Below are positions 18,653 to 28,568 of a stretch of DNA of 64,000 bases, one piece after another; position 1 is the first letter of the stretch; each line of letters starts with the position of its first letter. Below the pieces are notes generated by a model that saw nothing but the letters and a program-made list of their open reading frames with translations, did not search any database and was not told the DNA's origin. The translations under genes were made by a program, and so were the position numbers. The stretch lies in contig NC_012623.1 in NCBI RefSeq assembly GCF_000022485.1, forward strand, positions 434,001-498,000, given 5' to 3'. The DNA is from Sulfolobus islandicus Y.N.15.51 (GTDB lineage Archaea; Thermoproteota; Thermoprotei_A; Sulfolobales; Sulfolobaceae).

Positions 18653-19384
18653 ATGATTGAGGAGTTATTCGATCAAATGTCAAAGGGTAACTTATTACTA
18701 ATAGATATGACTTACGACATGTTTAATGGAATGCAGACGTATATCGGAGATCCACCATTTAAACACGAATATTTTAGGAAAGGTAATAAATATGGCGAAG
18801 TTACACTTTCAACAGTATACATGGGGCTACACTCTGGCACTCATATAGACCTCCCTTTACATTTCGTACCTAATGGAGAAAGTGTTGAAAAATTTAACAT
18901 AATACAATTTATAGGTTATGGCAACGTTTTAGACTTAAGTTATAAGAAATTAGGAGAACCAATATCTAGCAATGACCTAAAGAAGTTTGATGACAAGATA
19001 AAAGAGAATTACGTTGTAATGCTCTACACTGGTTTCTCAGCAACAAGGGGTAAAGAGGACTTCCTATACAATTGGCCTTATCTTGATTCTAACGGTGCTG
19101 ATTACTTGGTGAGTAAAAAGATAAGAGCTGTGGGAATAGAAAGCATGAGTATTGCTGGTTGGGCAGGAAAGGAATATCCTCCTAGAACAAACTGGGATGA
19201 GGTAGTTTACGTACATCATAAGTTGCTTAGTAATGACATAATAATATTGGAAAGCGTAAACAATATGAAGAAAGTGTTAGAAGAGTGTAAAAATGGTGAG
19301 GCACTATTCTTCTATGCGCCTCTAAAAATCGTTGGTGCTGAGGGAGGACCAACTAGGTTATTTGCTATTTGTGAGAAAAGATGA
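18653..19384 (+). CDS. Cyclase/kynurenine-formamidase-family metal hydrolase
   Basis: A 243-residue member of the cyclase family (PF04199). The metal-binding motif HSGTHIDLPLHF (about residues 62-73) is of the HxGTHxDxPxH type. Family members hydrolyse formamides, lactones or isatin; some act on sugar acids' lactones, which would suit this neighbourhood, but this is inference. The start lies about 30 bases after an AT-rich TATA-like box, so the message is probably leaderless. Its end overlaps the end of the convergent aldolase gene by 27 bases. Confidence 0.8.
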   Translation: MIEELFDQMSKGNLLLIDMTYDMFNGMQTYIGDPPFKHEYFRKGNKYGEVTLSTVYMGLHSGTHIDLPLHFVPNGESVEKFNIIQFIGYGNVLDLSYKKLGEPISSNDLKKFDDKIKENYVVMLYTGFSATRGKEDFLYNWPYLDSNGADYLVSKKIRAVGIESMSIAGWAGKEYPPRTNWDEVVYVHHKLLSNDIIILESVNNMKKVLEECKNGEALFFYAPLKIVGAEGGPTRLFAICEKR

Positions 19385-20266
19385 AAGATCTTTTATCATC
19401 CCTCGTATTTTACTCTCTTCTTCACATATTGATAAAGGAGGTCTTACTACGTTTTTTATAGGCATATTCAATACCTTAAGCAGTAGTTTAATTGATGCAG
19501 TATACGAGTTACAATAATCGTAAATATCAGTTAGGTTTAATACGTTTCTCCAGTATTTATTAGCGTCAGAAAGATTGCCATTTTTCCAACTTTCGTACAC
19601 TTTCAAATGGAGCTTTGGGATGGCGTTGGCTAGACCCATTACCCCACCATTACCACCCATATATAGAAGTGGTAATAGGTACTCGTCAAACCCCGTAAGT
19701 ATTGAAAAGTCCTTTCTTATTTCTCTTATTTCACTAATTAACTTCTTGAAGAAAATTAGGCTGTCTAGGGTTACTTTAGTTCCAATTATATTGGAGTGTT
19801 GAGATACTAACATCTTGTAAACTGAGATTGGTATGTCGATTCCGGTGAAGAGGGGTATATTGTATATAATGATAGGAAGATCCACTTTCTCAGCTATCAT
19901 TGAAAAGTGATCCAACAACTCTTTTTCTCTTACCTTAAAGAAATATGGAGCCATTACTACTATTGCATCAACTCCCATATCCTTAAAATCCTTAGCTAGC
20001 TTTATGGTTTCCTCTGTAAAGTTAGTAGAAGCTCCCGCGAAAATTAATGTGCTGTAACTTTTTCTGGAATCTAAGGCTATCTTTGTTACTAGTTTCATTT
20101 CGTCTAGAGTTAAGCTTGCGAACTCACCTACGCTTGAATTTACGAATATTCCGTTAACCCCATTTTCACTTAAGTAAGATACTAACCATTTAAGACCTTC
20201 CTTATCTATTGAATAATCCTCTAAAAAGGGTGTGATTAATGGAACTACTACACCTTCTAATCTCAT
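19358..20266 (-). CDS. DapA/N-acetylneuraminate-lyase-family aldolase
   Basis: A 302-residue class I pyruvate aldolase of the dihydrodipicolinate synthase superfamily. The activating Tyr is in LPIIIYNIP and the Schiff-base Lys in NIIGTKVT, both in the usual places (about 135 and 163). The N-terminal FVNSSVGEFASLT replaces the usual GTTGE phosphate/carboxylate loop, so it is not the well-known KDG aldolase of this genus nor a standard DapA. A role in cleaving a 2-keto-3-deoxy sugar acid is possible given the ara genes next door. It runs convergent with the cyclase gene. Confidence 0.82.
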   Translation of the reverse strand: MRLEGVVVPLITPFLEDYSIDKEGLKWLVSYLSENGVNGIFVNSSVGEFASLTLDEMKLVTKIALDSRKSYSTLIFAGASTNFTEETIKLAKDFKDMGVDAIVVMAPYFFKVREKELLDHFSMIAEKVDLPIIIYNIPLFTGIDIPISVYKMLVSQHSNIIGTKVTLDSLIFFKKLISEIREIRKDFSILTGFDEYLLPLLYMGGNGGVMGLANAIPKLHLKVYESWKNGNLSDANKYWRNVLNLTDIYDYCNSYTASIKLLLKVLNMPIKNVVRPPLSICEEESKIRGMIKDLSSFLTNSK

Positions 20267-20303
20267 AAATATAAATAAACGCTACACGGCTTTAATATTT
20301 TAA

Positions 20304-21065
20304 TTAGAAAGTCCCTCCTCCTAATATATCCAGCAATACTTCAAGTCCGTAAGTGGTCGCTATACCTATAAATAGCCATGTCCAGAACCTAGCCTTAAAT
20401 CCACTTAGTAGTGATGCTGCGTTTATGTTAATCCTAATCATCACAAACACTAAGGAAGCTGAGGCCACTACGTTAAGAAATGCTAAGAATATTTCGTTTG
20501 AAATACCAAGATAGTATATTGAAGCTCCTAAGGTAGTAGGTAAACCAGCAAGTAGGGATAGTGGTATTAGAACCTTTAGCCCCATTACTCTTTTTGACAT
20601 TACTGTTGGTGACGATATGGCAAATCCCTCAGTCGCGTTGTGAACAGCGAACCCTATCGTAAAAGCCCAGGCTGCAGCTACTGACCCTGATAATAATGCT
20701 GCGGCTATGGCAAATCCTTCCCCTATATTGTGAAATCCTAGAGCGCTAGCCACAACAACCGGCAATCCTTCACCACTTGGGTTCTTTTCTAAAAGACTTA
20801 AAAGCAACCATGTTCCTATTAGTCCTATTGAAGTTAAGATAAGGGCAACGGTGAAATCTGGGTAATCTTTGACCGCTAAGAAATTGGTAACTATTTCTTC
20901 AGCTTCCGAACCAGTATCCAATGCTAAATATGATAATATTCCTCCAGTAAACGCTCCTAGATATCCAATTGTTGTTTTGTTGAATTTCCCTTTGGATATT
21001 ATTATTGCTCCTATAGCAACCGTACCTCCTGCTATTAGACCTAAAAGGATTTGGAAGTAATTCAT
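20304..21065 (-). CDS. ZIP-family metal transporter
   Basis: A 253-residue membrane protein with about eight spans. Two HNxxEGxAI-type motifs (FHNIGEGFAIA near 110 and VHNATEGFAIS near 145) form the binuclear metal site of ZIP transporters in spans 4 and 5. Expected to bring zinc or another divalent metal into the cytoplasm. It is a single-gene unit; no regulator is adjacent. Confidence 0.85.
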   Translation of the reverse strand: MNYFQILLGLIAGGTVAIGAIIISKGKFNKTTIGYLGAFTGGILSYLALDTGSEAEEIVTNFLAVKDYPDFTVALILTSIGLIGTWLLLSLLEKNPSGEGLPVVVASALGFHNIGEGFAIAAALLSGSVAAAWAFTIGFAVHNATEGFAISSPTVMSKRVMGLKVLIPLSLLAGLPTTLGASIYYLGISNEIFLAFLNVVASASLVFVMIRININAASLLSGFKARFWTWLFIGIATTYGLEVLLDILGGGTF

Positions 21066-21212
21066 TTCTTTTCGCCATGTCGTAATTGGATAAAGAAACT
21101 TATAAGCTTATTTATCATATCAATTATATAGATTAAATAGAGTATTGAATCTCCATATTTTTCTCATAAAGAAATCTTGATTACGTAAATATTATGGACT
21201 AACTGCATAAAA

Positions 21213-21870
21213 TTACTCTATAATCTTCTTAAACCTTATAGATGCTAAGAAGTACATTACTACGTTAAATATTAAAATGGCTAAAACATCACATACTACA
21301 CCATCTGTATTACCAGTTATCATTAGTCTCCTACAAATATCTATAATATAAGTTAATGGATTACCTAAGGCATTAGTTCTATGTGTAAAGTCCATTACTA
21401 GCTAAGAATAAGGGCATAGTTATTACTTGCCCTATTCCCATAAATATCTCCATGGTTTTCATGAAAGAGGCTAGATCGTTTCTGATCTCGTATAATCCTA
21501 ACCTATATAGCTAGAATGTATTCTATTTTTCCTTCCTCTCCGAGGATGGTATACCGTAAATTTTACTGTAAATTAGTAAATTGTCGTATGCAGTGATATC
21601 GGTCCAAACACTTATCTCTTGAGGGACGTATCCTATTATTTTTCTAGCTTTGTTTGCATCATCAGTTACATTATAACCACCAATATAAGCCGAACCTCCA
21701 CTTGGTGGTATTTGAGTTGATAATATCCTGATTAAGGTTGTTTTCCTGCGCCGTTAGGACGTAGAAGGGCAAACGCAGTGCCCCACTCAACTTCTAAGTC
21801 AATTCCATTAAGTGCCTTTACTTTGCCATTATATGTCTTAACAAGCCTTTTACGTAAACAGCAAAGCTAT
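21213..21870 (-). pseudogene. ABC exporter remnants (ATPase N-terminus and ABC-2 permease C-terminus)
   Basis: On the minus strand, 21870-21520 reads as a DrrA-type ATPase: YNGKVKALNGIDLEVEWG, then Walker A RPNGAGK-TTLIRILS broken by loss of one A (A4 run at 21744-21741), then GYVPQEISVWTD (Q-loop) and a stop. No signature or Walker B follows. From about 21480 to 21213 is the end of an ABC-2 permease (ITMPLFLASN, then NPLTYIIDICRRLM). The stretch between is missing. A small upstream frame break also precedes the Walker A. Clearly dead; 21871-22229 shows no gene. Confidence 0.7.
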
Positions 21871-22229
21871 TAAAAAACACAAGATATCGTAACCGAAACG
21901 AATTTTAAAGTTAACTGAGAGATTAAAGAAGAATTACCATCTTTATTTAACAGAGTCAACTAGCTGATAATAATTTACCATCCCTAACTGTTAAATAATG
22001 TCTTTCTAATCAAGAAGTTACTTAAAGTTTCTGTACGTACATTAGCTTCGTTTAAGAACTCACTCCCATTCGCTCTTTCTATAAACTAATTTTAATAACC
22101 TTTCCTCTATTTACTTTCCCTCAACAATGTTCTTCAGCCCTTTCAACACAATCATTGTTTTCCAAAAATAGTTTACCTATAATCTCCCGCTACAGTATAC
22201 TTAAATATCTTACTGATTATTTTCACAAT

Positions 22230-23009
22230 ATGAGGGATAAAATAATTTTATTTTTAGGAGGTGTAGCCTTTGGAACAGCTGCAATATTTGTAAAATTTTG
22301 TACTATAACTCCTCCTTTTATAACTTTTCTAAGATTTTTAATAGCAGGGATTCTTCTTCTCCCATTCGTGTCAAAGAGAAGAAGGAAAATCATCTTAAAA
22401 CGATTTATCTTACCATCTCTGTTTCTTTCTCTTCACATGTTATTCTTTGTTTCTAGTGTATTTCTAACTACAATAGCTTCATCAACCATTCTAGTCTCTA
22501 CTAGCCCGATATTTGCAATGTTATTTAAGAAGAAAATTGATCCTTTCATAATTATGGCAATCCTAGGAATATTTATCATGAATTTTAACACTTCGTTTGG
22601 ATATATTTTTGGCAATGTACTCGCTATACTTTCAGCAATTTCATTTGCAATTTACACATATTTCCTTTCTAGACTAGATTATGATTCTCTTTCAATCATA
22701 CCTATTATTTATCTAATATCCTCTATTTTTATGATCCCAGTCCTTCCATTTTACGGTTTAGGTGATATTAACCCAATATCAATATTAGCTGTACTAGGTT
22801 TAGTGTTAGTTCCAACTCTTATTGGCCATGGCTCAGTCATATATACTGCAAATAAGTTGCCGATCAGTTTAGTTACTTCTGCGGAATTGATTGAACCAGT
22901 TATGGCTACAATATTAGCAATACCTATATTTCACCAAATACCAGATACCCAAGAACTCATAGGAGGAACAATAACCTTGATTTCCATATATTTTGCATTC
23001 AGACGATAA
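22230..23009 (+). CDS. EamA/DMT-family transporter
   Basis: A 259-residue protein with ten predicted membrane spans and the two EamA repeats (first beginning ILFLGGVAFGTAAIF, second FGYIFGNVLAILSAISFAIYTYF). Drug/metabolite transporters of this type export amino acids or other metabolites; the substrate is unknown. An upstream ATG at 22155 keeps the frame open, but a TATA-like box (CTTAAATAT, about 22199-22207) is 23-30 bases before ATG 22230, which fits a leaderless start and the normal N-terminus. A truncated paralogue lies at 23867. Confidence 0.82.
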   Translation: MRDKIILFLGGVAFGTAAIFVKFCTITPPFITFLRFLIAGILLLPFVSKRRRKIILKRFILPSLFLSLHMLFFVSSVFLTTIASSTILVSTSPIFAMLFKKKIDPFIIMAILGIFIMNFNTSFGYIFGNVLAILSAISFAIYTYFLSRLDYDSLSIIPIIYLISSIFMIPVLPFYGLGDINPISILAVLGLVLVPTLIGHGSVIYTANKLPISLVTSAELIEPVMATILAIPIFHQIPDTQELIGGTITLISIYFAFRR

Positions 23010-23441
23010 ACCATTCTATGTTACTATATCAAAAGAGTGCCTTATTATCAACATTAGAGAAGACACTAAGGAAGGGTGTGAAGTATGACGCCCTTATGAA
23101 GGGCATCCCCATTTCTCGGTAATGGTTTTTACTTCTTAGAGAAACGTCGATCCCCCAGCAGAAGAAATTCCGCCGAACGAAACCGTTCTGGAATACCCAG
23201 TACAGAAGATTGATTAGGTAGGGGCGTATATATAGGTTGCACTCCAAAGCTTAAGCTCCCCTAGTCCTAAAGCACTATATGCTCTATGCCTCTTATATAA
23301 AACATATTACTCAGATCTGAGTAATACAGATCTGACTGGGGTGTAGGCCATTACGCCTCTTGGGCTCAAAGCTCGGTTGTTAGCTTGGCTACCTCCCAAT
23401 TCGAACCGGAAGTTGGGCAAAAAGCCCGAATAAGGGTAAAT
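23010..23441 (+). other. Gap with hairpins; likely left end of an IS110 element
   Basis: No protein gene is convincing here. Seen: a hairpin GCCCTTATGAAGGGC (23090-23104); a palindrome TACTCAGATCTGAGTA followed by a second CAGATCTGA, about 23309-23335; and a hairpin TTGGGC-AAAAA-GCCCGAA (23413-23430) just before the transposase homology begins. IS110-group elements keep a structured noncoding segment at the left end that is transcribed as a bridge RNA, so the last 100-150 bases here are a candidate. The left border of the element was not found. Confidence 0.35.
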
Positions 23442-23864
23442 TTGGAGGCCCCAGTTGCAGGAATAGACGTATCAAAAGATAAATTAATCATGTATTTTCA
23501 AGGCAAACTTTACGAGTTTGCTAATGATAGGCAAGGGTTTGAGGAGATAAGGAAGATCTTGCCTAAGGGTTGCAAGATAGGCATAGAAAGTACTGGAATT
23601 TACCACATTAACCTAGCAAAGTACTTGATGGGCGAGTATGATGTTAGGATCATTAATCCCTTCATACTCAAGAAGTTCAAGGATTTTAGGGGTAAGAAGA
23701 GTGATAAGAATGATGCTAGCAGAAATAGTTGTAAGCATGGGTAGTGGGTTTACAACAAGTGAGGCTAGGGAGTTAACTAGCCAATGGGATTTTGTTACTA
23801 GGAGTATTGCTAGGGTTAAGAATATGTTGAGAAGGGATTTGATACTTTTAGGTTATAAGGAATG
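23442..23864 (+). pseudogene. IS110-family transposase fragment
   Basis: N-terminal DEDD (RuvC-like) domain of an IS110 recombinase: Asp in AGIDVSKDKL, Glu in IGIESTGIYH, and the Asp pair in FRGKKSDKNDA. A frameshift follows KNDA; the other frame continues LAEIVVSMG and ends ARVKNMLRRDLILLGYKE. The C-terminal Tnp20 domain with the catalytic Ser is absent, as is most of the coiled coil. I place the start at TTG 23442 (EAPVAGIDVS) rather than the ATG at 23385, because the extra 19 residues overlap a hairpin and have no IS110 counterpart. Similar to ISC1229/ISC1190-type elements; inactive. Confidence 0.7.
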
Positions 23865-23866
23865 AT

Positions 23867-24200
23867 TTCATCTCGATAATTCCTAATATTTACTTTTCAT
23901 CTTCTTTATTTATGATACCAATTTTACCATTTTATGGAATACATGATTTAAATTTGATTTCAATATTTGCAATCTTAGGCTTAGTTTTTATTCTCACATT
24001 GATTGGTCAAGATTCTGTTATATATACAGCAAACAAATTGCCGATAAGTTTAGTGACGTCAGTCGAGTTGATTGAGCCAGTGATTGTAACGTTGCTAGCA
24101 ATACTAATTTATCATCAAATACCTAATTTACAGAAGATATAGGCGGTTTAATAACCCTTATCTCAATTTATTTTATATTAGAAAATGAAAACTTTTAATG
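23867..24200 (+). pseudogene. C-terminal part of a second EamA/DMT transporter
   Basis: Reads DFISIIPNIYFSSSLFMIPILPFYG and continues colinear with the last 95 residues of the transporter at 22230, including SVIYTANKLPISLVTS, differing at many positions, so it is an old paralogue and not a fresh copy. It ends early at a TAG after PNLQKI and the last segment is visible only with stops. The N-terminal two thirds are missing, replaced by the IS110 fragment directly upstream. Confidence 0.75.
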
Positions 24201-24252
24201 GACTATTTTGATCCGTTAAAAACTTATTAAGTATTATTACCATAATTAGTTC

Positions 24253-25524
24253 ATGAGGTATCGTTCTCTAGTTGAAACATCAAGAAGTAAAAGATACGTG
24301 AGACTACTCCCTATGCTCTTTTTCTTATATATAGTAAACTTTCTCGATAGAGTAAATATTTCCTATGCAATAGATGCCGGAATGTTCCAATATCTAGGAG
24401 TTTCTGCTAAGGAAGTTGGTATAATTGCTTCCCTAGCTTCATCATTATTCTTTGTAGGTTATTTTATTCCCCAAATCTTCTCAAATCTCGGTATTAACAG
24501 ATATGGTGTTAGGAAAATATTTCTTATAGCATTTCTAGTGTGGGGCATAATAACTATTGCAACTGGTTTTGTAACCTCAGTTTCGCAAGTATACGTACTA
24601 AGATTTCTACTTGGAATAGCTGAAGGACCATTCTTTGCGGGTGTAATGTTCTATCTGAGTTTGTGGTTCTTGAAACCAGAAAGAGCTACTGCCAATAGTT
24701 TCTTTACTGCTGCAATTCCAATATCTGGAATATTTGGTAGTCTAATTGCTGGAGCAATATTTGCAACTTATGGTAACTATCCAGGATGGCGATATTTGTT
24801 CTGGTATGAAGGAATGTTGGCAATATTTGGTGGGTTACTTGCGTACTTTATTTTAACAGACTTCCCAAGTGATGCCAAGTGGTTAAGCAATGACGAAAGG
24901 AGTGCATTAGAGCAAGCATTTAAGGAGGAGGAGGTGGAGAAGGTTAAGGTTAGTTGGACTAAAGCATTAGCTGACTTAAATGTAATATTACTTGCCATTG
25001 TTTACTTTTTAGGAGTTACAAGTCTTTACGGCTATTCGATCTGGTTACCATCAATTATTAGCTTTATTGGTAAAGTTAATGCTACAATTGCTAGTTTTCT
25101 GTCAATAGTACCATATGTTATTGCCTCGATATCATTAATTCTCATAGCTCGCTATGCTGATAGAAGGCAAAATCATAGATTTGTAACCTTTGCAGTATTT
25201 CTAGTTGCTGGAATTGGTTTAGCATTAAGTGCTGCAACTCAGAGTATATTTATTTTATCATTCATGCTTTTCGCAATAGCTGCTATAGGGATTTACAGCT
25301 TCATTGCAACGTTTTGGGCGGTACCTCAAGGTTATTTATCTGGCGATGCAGCTGCAGCTGCTATAGGTTTGATAAACGCTATTGGAAATCTTGGAGGAAT
25401 TGCCGGTCCTATAGTAGTGGGATTTCTAAAATCATACACTGGATCATTTGTAGATGGAATTTACGTCATGGCGCTATTCTCAATTTTAGCTGGTGTAGTA
25501 ACATTGCTTATCAGGAGGAGTTGA
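24253..25524 (+). CDS. MFS transporter, anion:cation symporter type
   Basis: A 423-residue, 12-span major facilitator. The first span carries LDRVNISYA and the following segment [11 protein letters not shown], typical of the ACS family (phthalate, tartrate, hexuronate, galactonate carriers). The loop after span 6 is charged ([11 protein letters not shown]). It probably brings in an organic or sugar acid with protons, but the substrate is unknown. The start codon follows a TATA-like box by about 25 bases (leaderless). Confidence 0.85.
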   Translation: MRYRSLVETSRSKRYVRLLPMLFFLYIVNFLDRVNISYAIDAGMFQYLGVSAKEVGIIASLASSLFFVGYFIPQIFSNLGINRYGVRKIFLIAFLVWGIITIATGFVTSVSQVYVLRFLLGIAEGPFFAGVMFYLSLWFLKPERATANSFFTAAIPISGIFGSLIAGAIFATYGNYPGWRYLFWYEGMLAIFGGLLAYFILTDFPSDAKWLSNDERSALEQAFKEEEVEKVKVSWTKALADLNVILLAIVYFLGVTSLYGYSIWLPSIISFIGKVNATIASFLSIVPYVIASISLILIARYADRRQNHRFVTFAVFLVAGIGLALSAATQSIFILSFMLFAIAAIGIYSFIATFWAVPQGYLSGDAAAAAIGLINAIGNLGGIAGPIVVGFLKSYTGSFVDGIYVMALFSILAGVVTLLIRRS

Positions 25525-25642
25525 GCTATTCCATACTTTTTGCTTTTTCTTTGCCAAGTTCATCCTTTTGTTTATAAATTCTACTATTAAGAAATAAATA
25601 GAAACAAAAAGACATTTAACTACAGATTTAGAAGAATATAAT

Positions 25643-26308
25643 GTGATAAGAAGTTATAACGTAGTATTATCGCATGAAGACTGGACTTTACTAACTGATA
25701 AGTATGATGAAGAAGATCTAAGAGTGTTGATGAAAATTCGTACACCATCGTTTGAAAAGATGGAGGAGAATATAATAGCTGAGGCTTATGTCCGAGATCC
25801 TTTAATACTTAATGAATTAATTAATATAATTAAGTCTAATAATAGGGTGACCAGAGTAAAAATTATTGAAAATGTTAGAACAAAGAACGAGTTAAGAGCT
25901 TTAATATTGTTGTCAGCTAAGTTAAGGGGAGGAATTAGCGAACTCTTAATGAATAAGGGGGCATACTACATCTCCGAACGAATTTCAAACGGGTTAGAAA
26001 AATGGTCCTTAGTAATAGATGATAAAATATTCAGAGAAATAATATTACCCACCTTGAAAGAATATACTTACAGTTTAAAGATCATCGAGAAAGATGATGG
26101 AAATTTAGTGTCTGTGAAGAATTTGCTCACAAGTAAGGAGTTTGAAATCATATATAAGGCGTATAAGATGGGATATTTCGATTGGCCTAAAAAGGTGGAT
26201 TTGAAGGAATTATCAGAGGAATTAGGAATAAGTAAAGCAGCCACCCTACAAGCGTTAAGGAGGGCAATGGGGAAGTTAATTAGGAATTATGTAGATAATC
26301 TGGTCTAA
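25643..26308 (+). CDS. HTH_10 (bacterio-opsin-activator-type) regulator
   Basis: A 221-residue regulator beginning at GTG (MIRSYNVVLSHEDW). The N-terminal 150 residues are the variable sensing region; the C-terminus is the HTH_10 domain (KMGYFDWPKKVDLKELSEELGISKAATLQALRRAMGKL, described here in parts around residues 165-215). The gene at 38708 is a clear paralogue with the same N-terminal pattern (SYTIVLSHDDW). It overlaps the convergent membrane protein gene by four bases. Probable target is the neighbouring MFS gene, by position only. Confidence 0.82.
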   Translation: MIRSYNVVLSHEDWTLLTDKYDEEDLRVLMKIRTPSFEKMEENIIAEAYVRDPLILNELINIIKSNNRVTRVKIIENVRTKNELRALILLSAKLRGGISELLMNKGAYYISERISNGLEKWSLVIDDKIFREIILPTLKEYTYSLKIIEKDDGNLVSVKNLLTSKEFEIIYKAYKMGYFDWPKKVDLKELSEELGISKAATLQALRRAMGKLIRNYVDNLV

Positions 26309-26691
26309 AATTGGTGATCTTTTCTTCTCTTAAATCTAATGATCTCTAGCCCAACTCCTACTATTATGAGGAAAATTCCAACTGCAATATATGATTGATT
26401 GTAAAAAATCTTATACCCTTCTAATAGTATACTGGCGTTGCCAACTCCATATAGTATTGAGGCTGGTTTAATAGTGATACTCCCTTTTACTAATAATATG
26501 TACGTATAGTTATGATAAACTATGAGAAAACTTCCACTATTCACACTTACTTTTGCCTTTTCATACCATGGAGGGATTATATACATACTGCTATTGTTGA
26601 CGTTTAATGTAGTGTTTAAAGGAAACGTTATCTCTCCTAGTACTAGTATGAAAATACCTAAAGAGATTAAATATATGCCTACTCTCATCAT
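26305..26691 (-). CDS. Small membrane protein of an ABC exporter operon
   Basis: A 128-residue protein with one membrane span at each end (GIYLISLGIFILVLG and AVGIFLIIVGVGLEIIRF) and an extracytoplasmic middle with several N-glycosylation sites. No family recognised. Its start overlaps the stop of the upstream permease gene by four bases, so it belongs to the ABC operon 28171-26305 and may be an accessory subunit of that exporter. Confidence 0.6.
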   Translation of the reverse strand: MMRVGIYLISLGIFILVLGEITFPLNTTLNVNNSSMYIIPPWYEKAKVSVNSGSFLIVYHNYTYILLVKGSITIKPASILYGVGNASILLEGYKIFYNQSYIAVGIFLIIVGVGLEIIRFKRRKDHQF

Positions 26692-27305
26692 ATCTGCACC
26701 TTCCTAAAGGCATAGTATGCTAGGTGACCCAAAATTAGATCTAGTGGCAAAAGATAATTAAATATAATCATATTTCCAGTTATTTCTATTCCAAGAACGA
26801 GGAAGATTAAGCTTATACTTATGAAGAAGCTTCTAAAGGGTCTTTTAATCAATATTGCAATCAAATAGGAGGAGTTACAGAGGAGTAAGTATTCGGATAT
26901 GAAAATGCTTATCCATGTTATGGGTGGAGTAAATGATGATAGAAGAAATACTAATTCTGCAATCAAGAGAAATAGTCCACCTATTAGCAAAACATCAATG
27001 AAATATGATAGAAGAAATATTGCCCTCCTATTTCTCATTTGTAAAAACGATATTATTGTTCCGTCATATAGATCTTGCCCCATCCCTAGACATATATTCC
27101 TTATAACTAGTGTAGATAATATTATACCTATTGTAAATGTAATTATATTGAATAGGAGCTGATCAACGCTTGCATTTCTAGTCTGGGGATGAAAGAAATT
27201 AAATGATGCCACTATACTAACACTTAAGGCCAACTCTAAGTCAATGTACGAGAGTAATCCATATTCACCATATCGATGCTTGATTAGAAAACTAACTACT
27301 CCCAC
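26688..27305 (-). CDS. ABC-2-type exporter permease
   Basis: A 205-residue protein with about six membrane spans and no binding-protein-type EAA motif. It overlaps the ATPase gene by ten bases and is followed by the small membrane protein with a four-base overlap. Gene order and topology indicate the membrane half of an ABC-2 exporter. Sequence shows no recognisable substrate signature. Confidence 0.65.
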   Translation of the reverse strand: MGVVSFLIKHRYGEYGLLSYIDLELALSVSIVASFNFFHPQTRNASVDQLLFNIITFTIGIILSTLVIRNICLGMGQDLYDGTIISFLQMRNRRAIFLLSYFIDVLLIGGLFLLIAELVFLLSSFTPPITWISIFISEYLLLCNSSYLIAILIKRPFRSFFISISLIFLVLGIEITGNMIIFNYLLPLDLILGHLAYYAFRKVQI

Positions 27306-28171
27306 CCCGTCTCCCCTTTGATACTTTTATCTATTATAGAATTTCTAACGTAAAATATCCTTACCCCAGCATTGGATAAGATTTTAGAAATTTCAGCTAA
27401 GTTTCCAGAAATCCTTATCTGGTTACCTATGACTTCTATCCTCCTATCCTTTAACGCTTCTAGAGCCTTACCTATATTATCAACCACTATGTAAAACTCT
27501 TCGAGAAAATTATTTCTTAATAGCTTATCTACTTTGCCGAAGAACTTCATAATTCCATTGTTTATTGCCAGGACGTGAGTTGAGAACGCTAAAATTTCAG
27601 CTGGTATATGGGATGATATGAGTACAGTTAAGCCCATTTTTTCTCTTAACACTGCAAAAGTGTTGTAAACCTCGTATCGTGATGTTATGTCCAGATTAGC
27701 TGTAGGTTCATCTGCTATAATTATTTCCGGATTTTTTATCAAGGAAAAGACTATTTGTAATTTCTGCTTAGTACCAGCTGAAAGTTCTCTAACTTTATTT
27801 TTCATAAAATGTACTAGATTAAAGTCTTCTAATAACCTTTTAGCGTCGCTGAGAGGATAGCTAAATTCACTGGAGACTTCCTTCACTATGTCAATTACAG
27901 TAAGGTATGGTGGTAAAAATGGCCTATCCAATATTATCCCAACTTTTCTTGGTATTTTATTGCTATTCCAAGGATCCTCTCCTAAAACACTTATATAGCC
28001 TGATGTTCTATTTATTAGCCCGCCAATTATTTTAAGCAGTGTTGATTTCCCAGCACCATTAGGACCTATTACTAAGGTTATACTCTTTTCCTCTATGGAG
28101 AATGTAAGGCCATGGAGTACCTCAATATCGCCATACCTCTTTGTTAAATTGATAGCATCAATCACGCTCAT
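27296..28171 (-). CDS. ABC exporter ATPase
   Basis: A 291-residue ATPase of the ABC-2 (CcmA/NatA) class. Walker A is GPNGAGKST (about 37-45), the signature is a divergent LSAGTKQKL (about 132-140), and Walker B IIIADEPT is followed by the D-loop. The C-terminal 70 residues form the usual regulatory tail of this class. First gene of a three-gene operon; the intergenic region to the DsrE gene upstream is only 34 bases, so it could also be read from the sulfur operon. Confidence 0.88.
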   Translation of the reverse strand: MSVIDAINLTKRYGDIEVLHGLTFSIEEKSITLVIGPNGAGKSTLLKIIGGLINRTSGYISVLGEDPWNSNKIPRKVGIILDRPFLPPYLTVIDIVKEVSSEFSYPLSDAKRLLEDFNLVHFMKNKVRELSAGTKQKLQIVFSLIKNPEIIIADEPTANLDITSRYEVYNTFAVLREKMGLTVLISSHIPAEILAFSTHVLAINNGIMKFFGKVDKLLRNNFLEEFYIVVDNIGKALEALKDRRIEVIGNQIRISGNLAEISKILSNAGVRIFYVRNSIIDKSIKGETGWE

Positions 28172-28205
28172 ATTACGAAATACGTTATTGACACTAAAAA
28201 ACTTT

Positions 28206-28568
28206 TTAAAAGATTAATGTGGCTTTAGCCTCGGAACTCTTTAATGCGAATTCCGAAACACCGCTTATCTTAACCTTATCCAATAGCCTTTCATGATTAA
28301 CGTTCTTAACTTTCATTCCAAATTCACATGCTGTAAGTTCTATATCATCACCTCCTAATTCTATTAGATTTTCATAGTAATAGGATAATGGCTTTACGTT
28401 AGGTAGCTGTATTTTCTCTATTTCCTTTGTTACTCCCCTTAACCCATCCATGGTGAAGAACATGTACACTTTATTTCCAGAAGAGGCGTAGCCTATGGCA
28501 GTTATATAGGCCATATAGAGTTTTTCATCTTCTCCAGATATTACCATTATTGCATATAAATCACTCAT
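28206..28568 (-). CDS. DsrE/F-like sulfur-carrier-family protein
   Basis: A 120-residue protein with the DsrE-fold pattern: first strand YAIMVISGEDEKLYMAYITAIGYASSG, VYMFFTMDGL, and one Cys in ELTACEFGMKV, the place of the sulfur-carrying Cys in DsrE/TusD-like proteins. It is the last gene of the minus-strand sulfur operon, overlapping the small membrane protein gene by four bases. Expected to accept or pass on sulfane sulfur in the cytoplasm. Confidence 0.7.
   Translation of the reverse strand: MSDLYAIMVISGEDEKLYMAYITAIGYASSGNKVYMFFTMDGLRGVTKEIEKIQLPNVKPLSYYYENLIELGGDDIELTACEFGMKVKNVNHERLLDKVKISGVSEFALKSSEAKATLIF

Noticed and set aside
23029-23247. A 72-codon minus-strand frame before the IS110 fragment
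   Set aside because: No recognisable protein pattern, and the region has hairpins typical of element ends.
23330-23440. Possible tRNA (AATTCGAACCGG resembling a T-arm)
   Set aside because: No acceptor, D-arm or anticodon stem could be paired around it.
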